Shown one piece after another: positions 15,325 to 24,205 of a stretch of DNA of 64,000 nucleotides; the first letter of the stretch is position 1; each line of letters opens with the position of its first letter. The position numbers and the translations under genes are program-made. This DNA is from Cognatiyoonia sp965661665. Lineage in GTDB: Bacteria > Pseudomonadota > Alphaproteobacteria > Rhodobacterales > Rhodobacteraceae. A model generated the notes under the pieces. The model made no database searches. It was given only the letters and a program-made list of their open reading frames with translations, and was not told the DNA's origin. Where the stretch lies: contig NZ_CBFIEO010000009.1 of assembly GCF_965661665.1 (NCBI RefSeq), positions 48,991 to 112,990 on the forward strand, written 5' to 3'.

Positions 15325-17097
15325 ATGAAAATGACCACCGAAGAGGCCTTCGTAAAAACGCTACAGGCTAATGGCATTCGCCATGCCTTTGGGATCATCG
15401 GCTCCGCCATGATGCCAATTTCGGATATCTTCCCTGCTGCTGGCATCAAGTTCTGGGACTGTGCGCACGAAGGGTCCGCAGGCTTTATGTCTGACGGATA
15501 CACCCGCGCGACGGGTGAGATGTCGATGATGATCGCGCAGAACGGCCCGGGCATTACCAACTTCGTCACTGCTGTGAAAACTGCCTATTGGAACCACACA
15601 CCGCTGCTGCTGGTCACACCGCAGGCGGCGAACAAAACCATTGGACAGGGTGGCTTCCAAGAAGTTGAGCAGATGAAGCTTTTCGAAGATATGGTGGCTT
15701 ATCAGGAAGAGGTGCGTGACCCCTCCCGTGTTTGCGAGGTTCTGGCGCGCGTTATCTCCAAAGCGCACCGTTTGTCGGGCCCAGCGCAGATCAACATCCC
15801 ACGTGATTTCTGGACACAAGTGATCGACGTTGAGACCCCAGAGCCAATTTCATTCGAAGTCTCCCCCGGTGGTGAAAACTCCGTCGCGGAAGCAGCAAAA
15901 CTGATGTCCGAGGCAAAGTTTCCAGTGATCCTGAACGGCGCTGGTGTGGTTTTGTCCGAAGGCGGCATTGATGCCTCAAAAGCATTGGCCGAAGCGCTAG
16001 ATGCGCCCGTGTGTGTTGGCTATCAGCACAATGATGCCTTCCCCGGCTCGCACCCGCTGTTTGCAGGGCCGTTGGGCTATAACGGATCGAAAGCTGGGAT
16101 GGAGCTGATTGCGAAGGCTGACGTTGTGTTGGCACTTGGCACGCGGTTGAACCCATTCTCCACCCTCCCAGGCTATGGCATCGACTATTGGCCGACAGAT
16201 GCGAAGATTATTCAGGTCGACATCAACCCTGACCGGATCGGTCTGACCAAGAAGGTCAGTGTTGGTATCGTGGGTGATGCGGCGAAGGTCGCCAAGGGCA
16301 TCACCGCACAACTGGCCGATGGCGCTGGCGAAGCAGGTCGTGAAGAACGCAAGAACCTGATCGCCGACACCAAATCCAAGTGGAAGCAAGAGCTGTCATC
16401 GATGGATCACGAGGATGACGATCCGGGCACAACTTGGAATGAGCGGGCGCGGGCAGCCAAGCCGGATTGGATGTCGCCGCGGATGGCATGGCGAGCGATC
16501 CAAGCGGCGCTGCCACGTGAGGCGATCATTTCCTCTGACATCGGCAACAACTGTGCGATCGGCAATGCCTACCCTGACTTTGATGAAGGTCGGAAGTATC
16601 TGGCACCGGGTCTCTTCGGTCCGTGTGGCTACGGCCTGCCATCCATCGTGGGTGCAAAGATCGGTCAGCCGGACGTCCCAGTTGTAGGCTTCGCAGGTGA
16701 TGGTGCCTTTGGCATCGCGGTGAACGAACTGACCGCCATCGGGCGCGGCGATTGGCCTGCGATCACGCAGATCGTCTTCCGCAACTACCAGTGGGGCGCG
16801 GAAAAGCGGAACTCCACCTTGTGGTTCGATGACAACTTCGTCGGGACCGAGCTGGACACAGAAGTGTCTTACGCTGGCATCGCGCAGGCCTGTGGTCTGA
16901 AAGGTGTTGTGGCCCGCACAATGGACGAACTGACGGAGGTGCTGAACACAGCAATCAAAGATCAGATGGAAAACAACAAGACCACATTGATTGAAGTCAT
17001 GTTGAACCAAGAACTTGGCGAACCTTTCCGCCGCGACGCGATGAAGAAACCTGTGCGCGTTGCCGGTGTGGATGCTGCTGATATGGCGGCCGAGTAG
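15325..17097 (+). CDS. xsc: Sulfoacetaldehyde acetyltransferase
   Basis: A 590-residue thiamine-diphosphate enzyme that converts sulfoacetaldehyde and phosphate to acetyl phosphate and sulfite, the carbon-sulfur bond cleavage of taurine degradation. The N-terminal MTTEEAFVKTLQANGIRHAF with the catalytic glutamate in CAHEGSAGFMSDGYTRATG, the central domain and the ThDP/magnesium motif GDGAFGIAVNEL, with YQWGAEKRNSTLWFDDN near the active site, are all characteristic of Xsc and separate it from acetolactate synthase. A GGAG ribosome-binding site precedes the ATG. It heads a plus-strand operon running through soeC, with very small gaps or overlaps. Candidate TauR repeats lie upstream. Confidence 0.97.
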   Translation: MKMTTEEAFVKTLQANGIRHAFGIIGSAMMPISDIFPAAGIKFWDCAHEGSAGFMSDGYTRATGEMSMMIAQNGPGITNFVTAVKTAYWNHTPLLLVTPQAANKTIGQGGFQEVEQMKLFEDMVAYQEEVRDPSRVCEVLARVISKAHRLSGPAQINIPRDFWTQVIDVETPEPISFEVSPGGENSVAEAAKLMSEAKFPVILNGAGVVLSEGGIDASKALAEALDAPVCVGYQHNDAFPGSHPLFAGPLGYNGSKAGMELIAKADVVLALGTRLNPFSTLPGYGIDYWPTDAKIIQVDINPDRIGLTKKVSVGIVGDAAKVAKGITAQLADGAGEAGREERKNLIADTKSKWKQELSSMDHEDDDPGTTWNERARAAKPDWMSPRMAWRAIQAALPREAIISSDIGNNCAIGNAYPDFDEGRKYLAPGLFGPCGYGLPSIVGAKIGQPDVPVVGFAGDGAFGIAVNELTAIGRGDWPAITQIVFRNYQWGAEKRNSTLWFDDNFVGTELDTEVSYAGIAQACGLKGVVARTMDELTEVLNTAIKDQMENNKTTLIEVMLNQELGEPFRRDAMKKPVRVAGVDAADMAAE

Positions 17098-17099
17098 GT

Positions 17100-17840
17100 G
17101 TGCTTTTTGAGTTAACTCACGGAACATTGGCCGTCCTCGCAATTTCATTGCTGGGGGCGGCCTATGTCCGGGGTTATTCGGGCTTTGGGTTTTCAGCGAT
17201 TTTTATCGCTTCCGCAGCTCTTGTTACAAACCCTTTGCCCCTCATACCGGTGGTATTTGCATGCGAGATCCTCATGACAGTCTTTCAGGCCCGCGGCATT
17301 CGCGGACATGTGGACTGGCGACGTGTGGGGGCTTTGTTGGGTGGGGCAGCTATCGCGCTGCCCTTTTCCGTTTGGGGCATATTGTCCATGGGATCAGAGA
17401 CGGTGCGCATCGCAGTTTCGGTCATGGTCTTGGCAATGTCGCTGGTGCTGTTGTCGGGCTGGACCTTGACGCGCCGCATCGGCGCGCCGGGGCACATCGG
17501 CGTCGGCGTGCTGGCCGGTGCGTTCAACGGCGCAGGTGTGGGCGGATTGCCAGCGGCAGCCTTTATGACCGCGCAACCGATGACGCCTGCGGCGTTTCGC
17601 TCGACCATGATTGTGTTTTTGACAGGGCTGGACCTGATGACGCTGCCGCTCCTCTGGCGCGGCGGATTGGTCACATGGGACACGGCGCTTGGATTGGCTA
17701 TGGCGTTTCCAATTTTGGGGCTGGGTATTTGGCTGGGCAGCAGGCGGTTCACGGCTACCTCACCAGAGGGGTTTCGGAGATTTACGATTTACCTTCTTAT
17801 GACCCTTGCGGCCCTTGGGTTGCTGAGAACCCTTTTGTGA
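17100..17840 (+). CDS. tauE: TSUP family sulfite exporter, TauE/SafE type (first copy)
   Basis: A 246-residue integral membrane protein with about seven to eight hydrophobic helices and the TSUP half-repeat motif RGYSGFGFSAI near residues 24-34. A second, weaker repeat occurs in the second half (VLAGAFNGAGVGGLPAAAF). TauE proteins are thought to export sulfite made by Xsc. The GTG at 17100 begins two bases after the xsc stop, so it is translationally coupled. A paralogue of similar length lies 2 kb downstream after ackA. Assignment of sulfite as substrate is from context. Confidence 0.82.
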   Translation: MLFELTHGTLAVLAISLLGAAYVRGYSGFGFSAIFIASAALVTNPLPLIPVVFACEILMTVFQARGIRGHVDWRRVGALLGGAAIALPFSVWGILSMGSETVRIAVSVMVLAMSLVLLSGWTLTRRIGAPGHIGVGVLAGAFNGAGVGGLPAAAFMTAQPMTPAAFRSTMIVFLTGLDLMTLPLLWRGGLVTWDTALGLAMAFPILGLGIWLGSRRFTATSPEGFRRFTIYLLMTLAALGLLRTLL

Positions 17841-17849
17841 GCATGTAAT

Positions 17850-18788
17850 ATGACAGCGTCTTCTTTCCTTTCCACCGCTAACGTCCAAGCGCCGGCCGAT
17901 CTGATCAAGATGGGTCAGGATTTTGGCAGTCCACGGGTTGCGATTGCCCGCGCTGGTGCGCCTTTGCCGATGCAAGCGGCGAAGGAGGCGACAGAGGCCG
18001 ACCTGATGATCCCCGTCTTTGTGGGTGAGCGGGATATGATTGAGGCGGAAGCCGCTGCTCTCGACTGGGATATTTCGGGCTTTGCCTTGCATGACACCAC
18101 GGGCGAAGAAGAAGCGGGCCAGAAGGCGGCGGCACTCTGCAGTGCGGGTGAGGCGGATGTACTTATGAAAGGACAGCTGCACACAGACGTGTTTATGAAA
18201 GCTGCCGTAAGCCGCGACGCTGGGCTGCGCACGGGCAGCCGGTTCGTGCATATCTTCCACATCAGCCCGCCGGATGGGTCGAAACCAATGCTCGTCTCAG
18301 ACGCGGCGGTAAACGTCGATCCTTCGATTGAGACGCGGCAGGATGCGATCCGTGAGGTCACGGATTTGTTGATCCGTTTAGGCACAGCGCGACCAAAGCT
18401 GGCGATCCTGTCGGCCACAGAAAGCGCGATCCCGTCGGTGCCGTCTTCGATGGAAGCCAAAGAGCTGGCAGACTGGGCCAAGGCAGAAGTGCCGGAGGCG
18501 GATGTGTCCGGCCCCTTGGCGTTTGATTTGATCCTGTCACCTGCGGCAGTTGCGACCAAAAAGCTGACCGATGATCCGGTGACGGGCCAAGCCGATGCGA
18601 TCATCGTGCCGGATATTGAGTCGGGCAACGCACTTTTCAAAGCGTTTGTGTATGTGGGTGGTGGCTGTGCTGCAGGCGTGGTGACAGGGGCGAAAGTGCC
18701 GATCTTACTCACCTCCCGCGCGGACCCAGCGGCAGCGCGGATGGCGTCGGTTGCACTTGCCGCCATCAAGTGTGCGATCCCGAAATGA
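17850..18788 (+). CDS. pta: Phosphate acetyltransferase
   Basis: A 312-residue phosphotransacetylase that converts acetyl phosphate from Xsc into acetyl-CoA. It lacks the large N-terminal domain of E. coli Pta and belongs to the short PTA/PTB group. Seen features: RVAIARAGAPLPMQAAKEA near the start, ADVLMKGQLHTDVFMKA, the phosphate-binding GPLAFDLILSPAA region and PDIESGNALFKAFVYVGGG near the end. It sits between the two TSUP genes and overlaps ackA by four bases. This is the usual partner of xsc. Confidence 0.93.
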   Translation: MTASSFLSTANVQAPADLIKMGQDFGSPRVAIARAGAPLPMQAAKEATEADLMIPVFVGERDMIEAEAAALDWDISGFALHDTTGEEEAGQKAAALCSAGEADVLMKGQLHTDVFMKAAVSRDAGLRTGSRFVHIFHISPPDGSKPMLVSDAAVNVDPSIETRQDAIREVTDLLIRLGTARPKLAILSATESAIPSVPSSMEAKELADWAKAEVPEADVSGPLAFDLILSPAAVATKKLTDDPVTGQADAIIVPDIESGNALFKAFVYVGGGCAAGVVTGAKVPILLTSRADPAAARMASVALAAIKCAIPK

Positions 18789-19849
18789 TCTTGGTTCTCA
18801 ACGCAGGGTCATCATCGCTAAAGGTCGAAGTGTTCGACCTTGCGTTGACGTCTTTGTTGAGCGGTTCAGTAACGAATATCGGGACGGAAGGCAAACTGTC
18901 CTTGGGCGATCAGTCGGGCGCGGTGACGACGCAAGACCACGCAGCAGCCCTGAACGCGATGCTGGAGGCTTTGGCCGCCCAAGGCATCACGCTGGATCAG
19001 CTTTCCGCCGCAGCGCATCGCGTGGTACATGGCGGGACCATCCTGACAACGCCTGCGCGGGTGACGGCACAAGTGATTTCCGCCATTGAAAGCTGCGTAC
19101 CGCTGGCCCCCTTGCACAATCCGCACAATGTGGCAGCGATCATTGCCTTGCAGGAACTGGCCCCCGACCTGCCCCAATATTGCAGTTTTGAAACGGCTTT
19201 CCACGCCACCAGCCCTGCAATGGCCGTCAGATACGCCATTCCGCAAACACAGCATGATGCGGGCATCCGGCGTTATGGCTTTCATGGGCTGTCTTATTCG
19301 AACATGGTCGCTGAATTTAGTGAGGCTTTGCCCAGCCGCCTTTTGGCGATGCATCTGGGCAATGGTGCGTCGCTCGGCGCGATCAAGGATGGCAAGTCTA
19401 TTGCGAACTCTATGGGCTATTCGCCCCTGTCCGGTCTGACGATGGGCACGCGGTCAGGTGACATTGACGGGGCCGCAGTCCTGCGGATGTCGCATGCGTT
19501 GGGTGAGGATGAAACAGACAAAATACTCAACAAAAACAGTGGTTTGAAGGCGCTTGCGGGCGACAAAAACATGAAGACGCTGCTTGAGCGGGAAGACGAC
19601 GAAGCGGCCTTCGCGGTGGAGCATTTCTGCTACTGGGCTGCGCGACATGCGGGATCGGCCATTGTCGCGATGGGTGGCGTTGACGCGGTCGCCTTTACCG
19701 GCGGCATTGGCGAAAACGCGGCACCCGTGCGCGATCAGATCATGGCACATCTGAGCTTTCTGGGCGATGTCGACGTGCATGTGATTGCAGCCGATGAAGA
19801 GAAAGCCATCGCGCGGGATGCTTTGCAGCTTATCGAGGCCGACGCATGA
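18785..19849 (+). CDS. ackA: Acetate kinase
   Basis: A 354-residue acetate kinase of the ASKHA fold, shorter than the usual near-400 residues. Motifs: VLNAGSSSLKVEVFD at the start, HRVVHGG, PLAPLHNPHNVAAI, FETAFH, RRYGFHGLSYSNM, HLGNGASLGAIKDGKS, LTMGTRSGDIDGA and AFTGGIGENA. The start at 18785 overlaps the pta stop (ATGA). Together with Pta it can turn acetyl phosphate into acetate and ATP, giving substrate-level ATP during taurine use, or activate acetate in reverse. Catalytic positions look intact. Confidence 0.93.
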   Translation: MILVLNAGSSSLKVEVFDLALTSLLSGSVTNIGTEGKLSLGDQSGAVTTQDHAAALNAMLEALAAQGITLDQLSAAAHRVVHGGTILTTPARVTAQVISAIESCVPLAPLHNPHNVAAIIALQELAPDLPQYCSFETAFHATSPAMAVRYAIPQTQHDAGIRRYGFHGLSYSNMVAEFSEALPSRLLAMHLGNGASLGAIKDGKSIANSMGYSPLSGLTMGTRSGDIDGAAVLRMSHALGEDETDKILNKNSGLKALAGDKNMKTLLEREDDEAAFAVEHFCYWAARHAGSAIVAMGGVDAVAFTGGIGENAAPVRDQIMAHLSFLGDVDVHVIAADEEKAIARDALQLIEADA

Positions 19850-20607
19850 GCTGGCTTTACGATGCAGCAGTGCTTTCGCAGGGGGAGTTTTGGCTCCTCA
19901 CCGCGATTGTCGTGGCAGCGGGCATTGTGCGCGGGTTTTCCGGCTTTGCCTTATCCGCGCTGATTATGGCCGCAGCAGTGATTATTCTACCGCCCATTGA
20001 GCTGATCCCGATGTTGTGGTGGCTGGAGCTTTCGGCGTCTTTGATTATGCTCAAGGGCGGCTGGGCCGATGCCGACCGCACCACGGCCTATGGTTTGGTG
20101 ATCGGCGGGGTCATTGGGTGGCCCATTGGCCTTTGGCTGACCACAAGCCTGAATATCGAAATGTCGACCATGATCGCGCTTATGGTGATTGTCCTGCTGG
20201 CCATCCTACAGCTTGCGAAGGTGCGGATGCCCTTCCTTGCAACGCGCCCCGGTCTTTATGGCAGTGGATTCATCTCCGGCATTGCGAGCGGTCTGGCCAG
20301 CGTCGGCGGCATGGTTGTCGCGCTTTATGTCTTGGCAAGCGATGCCGCCGCGCGGTCGATGCGCGGCACGCTTGTGCTCTATCTTTTCCTCAGCCTCATC
20401 ATGTCGATGGTAATCATGCTTGCATTTGGAGTGATGACATCGGGCAGCGTGGCGCGAGGGCTCATTTTCGCGATCCCGACAGTGTTCGGGGTCTTTCTTG
20501 GTCAACAGCTCTTTATTGAACGGTTGGCTACGTACTATCGTCCGTTTTGTTTGGTTCTGCTCTGCGCTTTGGCGGGTGCGGGATTGATCCGAACTCAGCT
20601 CTCTTGA
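19846..20607 (+). CDS. TSUP family permease (second copy)
   Basis: A 253-residue integral membrane protein, start overlapping the ackA stop (ATGA). It has the TSUP signature RGFSGFALSALIMAA near residues 26-40, which aligns with RGYSGFGFSAIFIAS of the copy at 17100, and a second-half repeat SGIASGLASVGGMVVAL. Helix number is about seven. The two proteins look like diverged paralogues, not a recent duplication. Likely cargo is sulfite, or another small sulfur or carbon acid such as acetate or sulfoacetate; the sequence does not decide. Confidence 0.8.
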   Translation: MSWLYDAAVLSQGEFWLLTAIVVAAGIVRGFSGFALSALIMAAAVIILPPIELIPMLWWLELSASLIMLKGGWADADRTTAYGLVIGGVIGWPIGLWLTTSLNIEMSTMIALMVIVLLAILQLAKVRMPFLATRPGLYGSGFISGIASGLASVGGMVVALYVLASDAAARSMRGTLVLYLFLSLIMSMVIMLAFGVMTSGSVARGLIFAIPTVFGVFLGQQLFIERLATYYRPFCLVLLCALAGAGLIRTQLS

Positions 20608-20618
20608 AAGGGAATGCC

Positions 20619-23441
20619 ATGTCGCTCGACCAGCCCCATGTAGATACATCACCGAAGGTTTCGGACGAGGTACGCAAAACGACGTGCTATATGTGCGCCT
20701 GCCGCTGCGGGATCAATGTTCACATGAAGAACGGCAAGGTGGCCTATATCGAGGGCAACCGCGATCATCCAGTGAACCAAGGTGTGCTCTGCGCCAAAGG
20801 GTCCGCGGGCATCATGCAGCACAACGCGCCCTCCCGCCTGCGTGCGCCATTGAAGCGTGTTGGGCCACGCGGGTCAGGTGAGTTTGAAGAGATCAGCTGG
20901 GACGAGGCGTTGGAGATTGCGGTTGGGTTGTTAAAGCCTATCCGGGAGAAGAACCCTGAAAAGTTGGCGTTTTTCACAGGGCGTGACCAGTCACAATCGT
21001 TCACGGGGCTTTGGGCACAGTCTTATGGCACGCCGAACTTTGCCGCGCATGGCGGGTTCTGTTCGGTGAACATGGCCGCTGCTGGCATCTACACCATGGG
21101 CGGTGCGTTTTGGGAGTTTGGGCAACCCGATTGGGATTTGACCAAGATGGTGATGATCTTTGGGGTGGCTGAAGATCACGATTCCAACCCCATTAAGATG
21201 GGCATCGGCAAGGCCAAGAAAAACGGTGCCAGAGTTGTCGGCGTGAACCCGATCCGCACGGGCTATAACGCGGTTGCGGATGACTGGTTGGGGATCACGC
21301 CTGGCACTGATGGTTTGTTCATCCTGTCGATGGTTCACTGTCTGATGAAGGCAGGGAAAATTGATCTTGAGTATCTGGCACGATTCACCAATGCCTCCGT
21401 CCTGATTAACGAAGATCCTGCCAGTAAGCAGCGCGGATTGTTCCTGCGCGACAAAGACGGTCAGCCGCAGGTGATTGACCGCCGGACAGGCAAGCTCGCG
21501 CCGTGGAACGGTGCGGGGGTCGAGCCGGATTTGGCGGGCACGCATCGAGCGAAAGGCGTCACGCATCGCACCGTCTTCCATTCGATGGCCGAACGGTACA
21601 TGTCTGACGACTACGCGCCAGAGATTGTTGCCGAGAAGTGTGGTTTGACGCCAAAGCGCATCCGCCAGATGGCAGCGGAGCTGGCGCGGATCGCTTTTGA
21701 TGAGGCGATCGAGCTGAAACGCGAATGGACCGACTTCCGCGGTGTGAAGCATGATAAAATGGTCGGGCGGCCTGTGAGCTTCCACGCCATGCGCGGGATT
21801 TCAGCGCATTCCAACGGGTTCCAAACCTGCCGCGCGTTGCATACCTTGCAGATCATACTTGGCACGGTGGAAACACCGGGTGGGATGCGGTTCAAACCGC
21901 CCTACCCCAAGCCCGCAACGGCGCACCCGAAGCCCCATTGCAAGGTGACACCGGGTGAGGCGCTGGATGGTCCACACCTTGGCTATACTCAGGGGCCAGA
22001 AGACCTGTGCATTAACGACGACGGTTCACCGATCCGCATAGACAAGGCTTATTCATGGGAGAATCCAATGTCAGCCCACGGGCTGATGCATATGGTGATT
22101 TCCAATGCGCATGCGGGCGTGCCTTACAAGATCGACACGCTGTTCATGTACATGGCGAACATGTCGTGGAACTCCACCATGAACACCTCGGGTGTGATGA
22201 ACATGCTGACCGATATAGATGAGGACGGGAACTATGTGATCCCGAACATCATCTACTCAGACGCCTATTCGTCGGAGATGGTGTCCTATGCCGATCTGGT
22301 GTTGCCAGACACGACCTATCTTGAGCGGCACGATTGTATTTCGCTCCTCGACCGTCCAATTTGTGAGGCTGATGGCGTGGCCGATGCGATCCGCTGGCCG
22401 GTGGTGGAGCCGGACCGCGACGTGCGCGGGTTTCAATCCGTTCTTTGTGATCTGGGTGCGCGACTGGGCATGTCCGGATTCGTCAACGACGATGGCAGTT
22501 CCAAGTACAAAGACTATGCCGATTACATTACCAACCACATCCGCCGCCCCGGTATCGGGCCGTTGGCGGGCTTTCGTGGGAATGGGGAGGAGCACGGTCG
22601 TGGGGAAGTGAACCCGAACCAGATCGACCGCTATATCGAAAACGGTGGTTTCTGGATCGAACATGTGCCGGAGGATTGCGCTTACTACAAACCGTTCAAC
22701 GCAGCCTATCAGAATTGGGCGGTGAAGATGGGGTTCTATGATGCGATACAGCCCTACATCTTCCAGCTTTATGTGGAGCCGATGCGGAAGTTCCAACTGG
22801 CCGCTGAAGGGGTCGGCACTCGCCAACCACCGGATCACCTGCGTGAACGGATCAAGGAGACGATGGATCCGTTACCGATCTGGTATGCGCCCTTTGAGGA
22901 CGATCATGTCGATTCCGACGAATACCCGATCCACGCCCTGACCCAGCGGCCTATGGCGATGTATCATTCGTGGGGCACACAGAACGCGTGGCTGCGTCAA
23001 ATCCACGGGCACAACCCGCTCTATCTGCCGACCAAGGTTTGGGAAGCGCATGGGTTTGAAGAGGGCGACTGGGCCAAGGTGTCCTCTGCCCACGGTCACA
23101 TCGTGGTGCCGGTCTCGCATCAAGCGTCGCTGAACGAAAACACGGTCTGGACATGGAACGCGATTGGTAAGCGCAAAGGCGCATGGGCTTTGGAGGAAGA
23201 TGCGTCAGAGACGACCAAAGGCTTCCTCTTGAACCACCTCATTCACGAGCTTTTGCCACCCAAGGGCGACGGGCTGAGGTGGGCCAACTCTGACCCGATT
23301 ACAGGTCAGGCCGCATGGTTCGACCTGCGCGTGAAGATCGAGAAATCAACGCAAACAAACGAACTTGTTCCAAAAGTGCCGGCGATCAAATCGCCGGTGC
23401 CGAAAGGCCCGAAAGATCTGCAATGGAAGGTGGGAGACTAA
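20619..23441 (+). CDS. soeA: Sulfite dehydrogenase (quinone), molybdopterin subunit SoeA
   Basis: A 940-residue catalytic subunit of the DMSO reductase (CISM) family. An N-terminal [4Fe-4S] site is visible as Cys23-x2-Cys26-x3-Cys30 and Cys58. Molybdopterin-binding regions follow (DQSQSFTGLWAQSYGTPN, HSNGFQTCRALHTLQ, then a C-terminal domain with NPLYLPTKVWEAHG). There is no twin-arginine signal, so it acts on the cytoplasmic face. With SoeB and SoeC it would oxidise cytoplasmic sulfite to sulfate and reduce quinone, as described for SoeABC in Allochromatium and proposed for Ruegeria. The start at 20619 has an AAAGGGA ribosome-binding site. Placement behind xsc is the main reason to prefer sulfite over formate or polysulfide. 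Confidence 0.87.
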   Translation: MSLDQPHVDTSPKVSDEVRKTTCYMCACRCGINVHMKNGKVAYIEGNRDHPVNQGVLCAKGSAGIMQHNAPSRLRAPLKRVGPRGSGEFEEISWDEALEIAVGLLKPIREKNPEKLAFFTGRDQSQSFTGLWAQSYGTPNFAAHGGFCSVNMAAAGIYTMGGAFWEFGQPDWDLTKMVMIFGVAEDHDSNPIKMGIGKAKKNGARVVGVNPIRTGYNAVADDWLGITPGTDGLFILSMVHCLMKAGKIDLEYLARFTNASVLINEDPASKQRGLFLRDKDGQPQVIDRRTGKLAPWNGAGVEPDLAGTHRAKGVTHRTVFHSMAERYMSDDYAPEIVAEKCGLTPKRIRQMAAELARIAFDEAIELKREWTDFRGVKHDKMVGRPVSFHAMRGISAHSNGFQTCRALHTLQIILGTVETPGGMRFKPPYPKPATAHPKPHCKVTPGEALDGPHLGYTQGPEDLCINDDGSPIRIDKAYSWENPMSAHGLMHMVISNAHAGVPYKIDTLFMYMANMSWNSTMNTSGVMNMLTDIDEDGNYVIPNIIYSDAYSSEMVSYADLVLPDTTYLERHDCISLLDRPICEADGVADAIRWPVVEPDRDVRGFQSVLCDLGARLGMSGFVNDDGSSKYKDYADYITNHIRRPGIGPLAGFRGNGEEHGRGEVNPNQIDRYIENGGFWIEHVPEDCAYYKPFNAAYQNWAVKMGFYDAIQPYIFQLYVEPMRKFQLAAEGVGTRQPPDHLRERIKETMDPLPIWYAPFEDDHVDSDEYPIHALTQRPMAMYHSWGTQNAWLRQIHGHNPLYLPTKVWEAHGFEEGDWAKVSSAHGHIVVPVSHQASLNENTVWTWNAIGKRKGAWALEEDASETTKGFLLNHLIHELLPPKGDGLRWANSDPITGQAAWFDLRVKIEKSTQTNELVPKVPAIKSPVPKGPKDLQWKVGD

Positions 23442-23443
23442 CC

Positions 23444-24205
23444 ATGACGACTTTACCACCGCCATCGGCCAAGAAGCTTGGCCTTGTCATCGACCTTGAT
23501 ACCTGTGTGGGGTGCCATGCTTGTGTGATCAGTTGCAAAGGCTGGAATACGGAGAATTACGGCGCGCCGCTGTCGGATCAGAACGCCTATTCCGGCGCGG
23601 CGTCAGGGACGTTTCTGAACCGCGTGCATTCTTATGAGGTGCAGCCGGAGAATGGCACGGCGCAGTTGATCCATTTTCCAAAGTCCTGCCTGCATTGTGA
23701 GGACGCGCCTTGCGTGACGGTTTGTCCGACAGGGGCGAGCTATAAGCGGCAAGAGGATGGGATCGTGCTTGTAAATGAGCAGGATTGCATTGGGTGCGGG
23801 CTTTGCGCGTGGGCCTGTCCCTATGGCGCGCGAGAGTTGGACGCGGCTGAAGGTGTGATGAAAAAATGTACCCTGTGTGTCGACCGGATTTATAACGAGA
23901 ATTTGCCGGAAGAAGACCGTCAGCCTGCCTGTGTGCGGACCTGCCCAGCAGGGGCACGGCACTTTGGTGATCTTGGCGATCCGGACAGTGATGTCAGCCA
24001 GCTTGTTGCAGAGCGGGGCGGGTTTGACCTGATGCCAGAGCAAGGCACCAAGCCCGTGAACAAATACCTGCCACCGCGCCCGAAGGATGTGGAGCCTGAG
24101 ATTGATATCTTGGCGCCATATCTTGAGCCTGTGGCCGAAGACGCAAAAGGGTTGATGGGATGGCTCGATAAAGCCCTAACCGCCCTGCCAGGGGGAGCAA
24201 AGTAA
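23444..24205 (+). CDS. soeB: Sulfite dehydrogenase (quinone), iron-sulfur subunit SoeB
   Basis: A 253-residue four-cluster ferredoxin-like subunit passing electrons from SoeA to SoeC. Four cysteine groups are visible: CVGCHACVISC (Cys21 onward), CLHCEDAPCVTVCP, CIGCGLCAWACP, and CTLCVDRI followed by PACVRTCP. The arrangement matches DmsB/PhsB/SoeB proteins. No export signal is present. The ATG at 23444 follows the soeA stop by two bases, and its TAA overlaps the ATG of soeC by one base. Confidence 0.92.
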   Translation: MTTLPPPSAKKLGLVIDLDTCVGCHACVISCKGWNTENYGAPLSDQNAYSGAASGTFLNRVHSYEVQPENGTAQLIHFPKSCLHCEDAPCVTVCPTGASYKRQEDGIVLVNEQDCIGCGLCAWACPYGARELDAAEGVMKKCTLCVDRIYNENLPEEDRQPACVRTCPAGARHFGDLGDPDSDVSQLVAERGGFDLMPEQGTKPVNKYLPPRPKDVEPEIDILAPYLEPVAEDAKGLMGWLDKALTALPGGAK

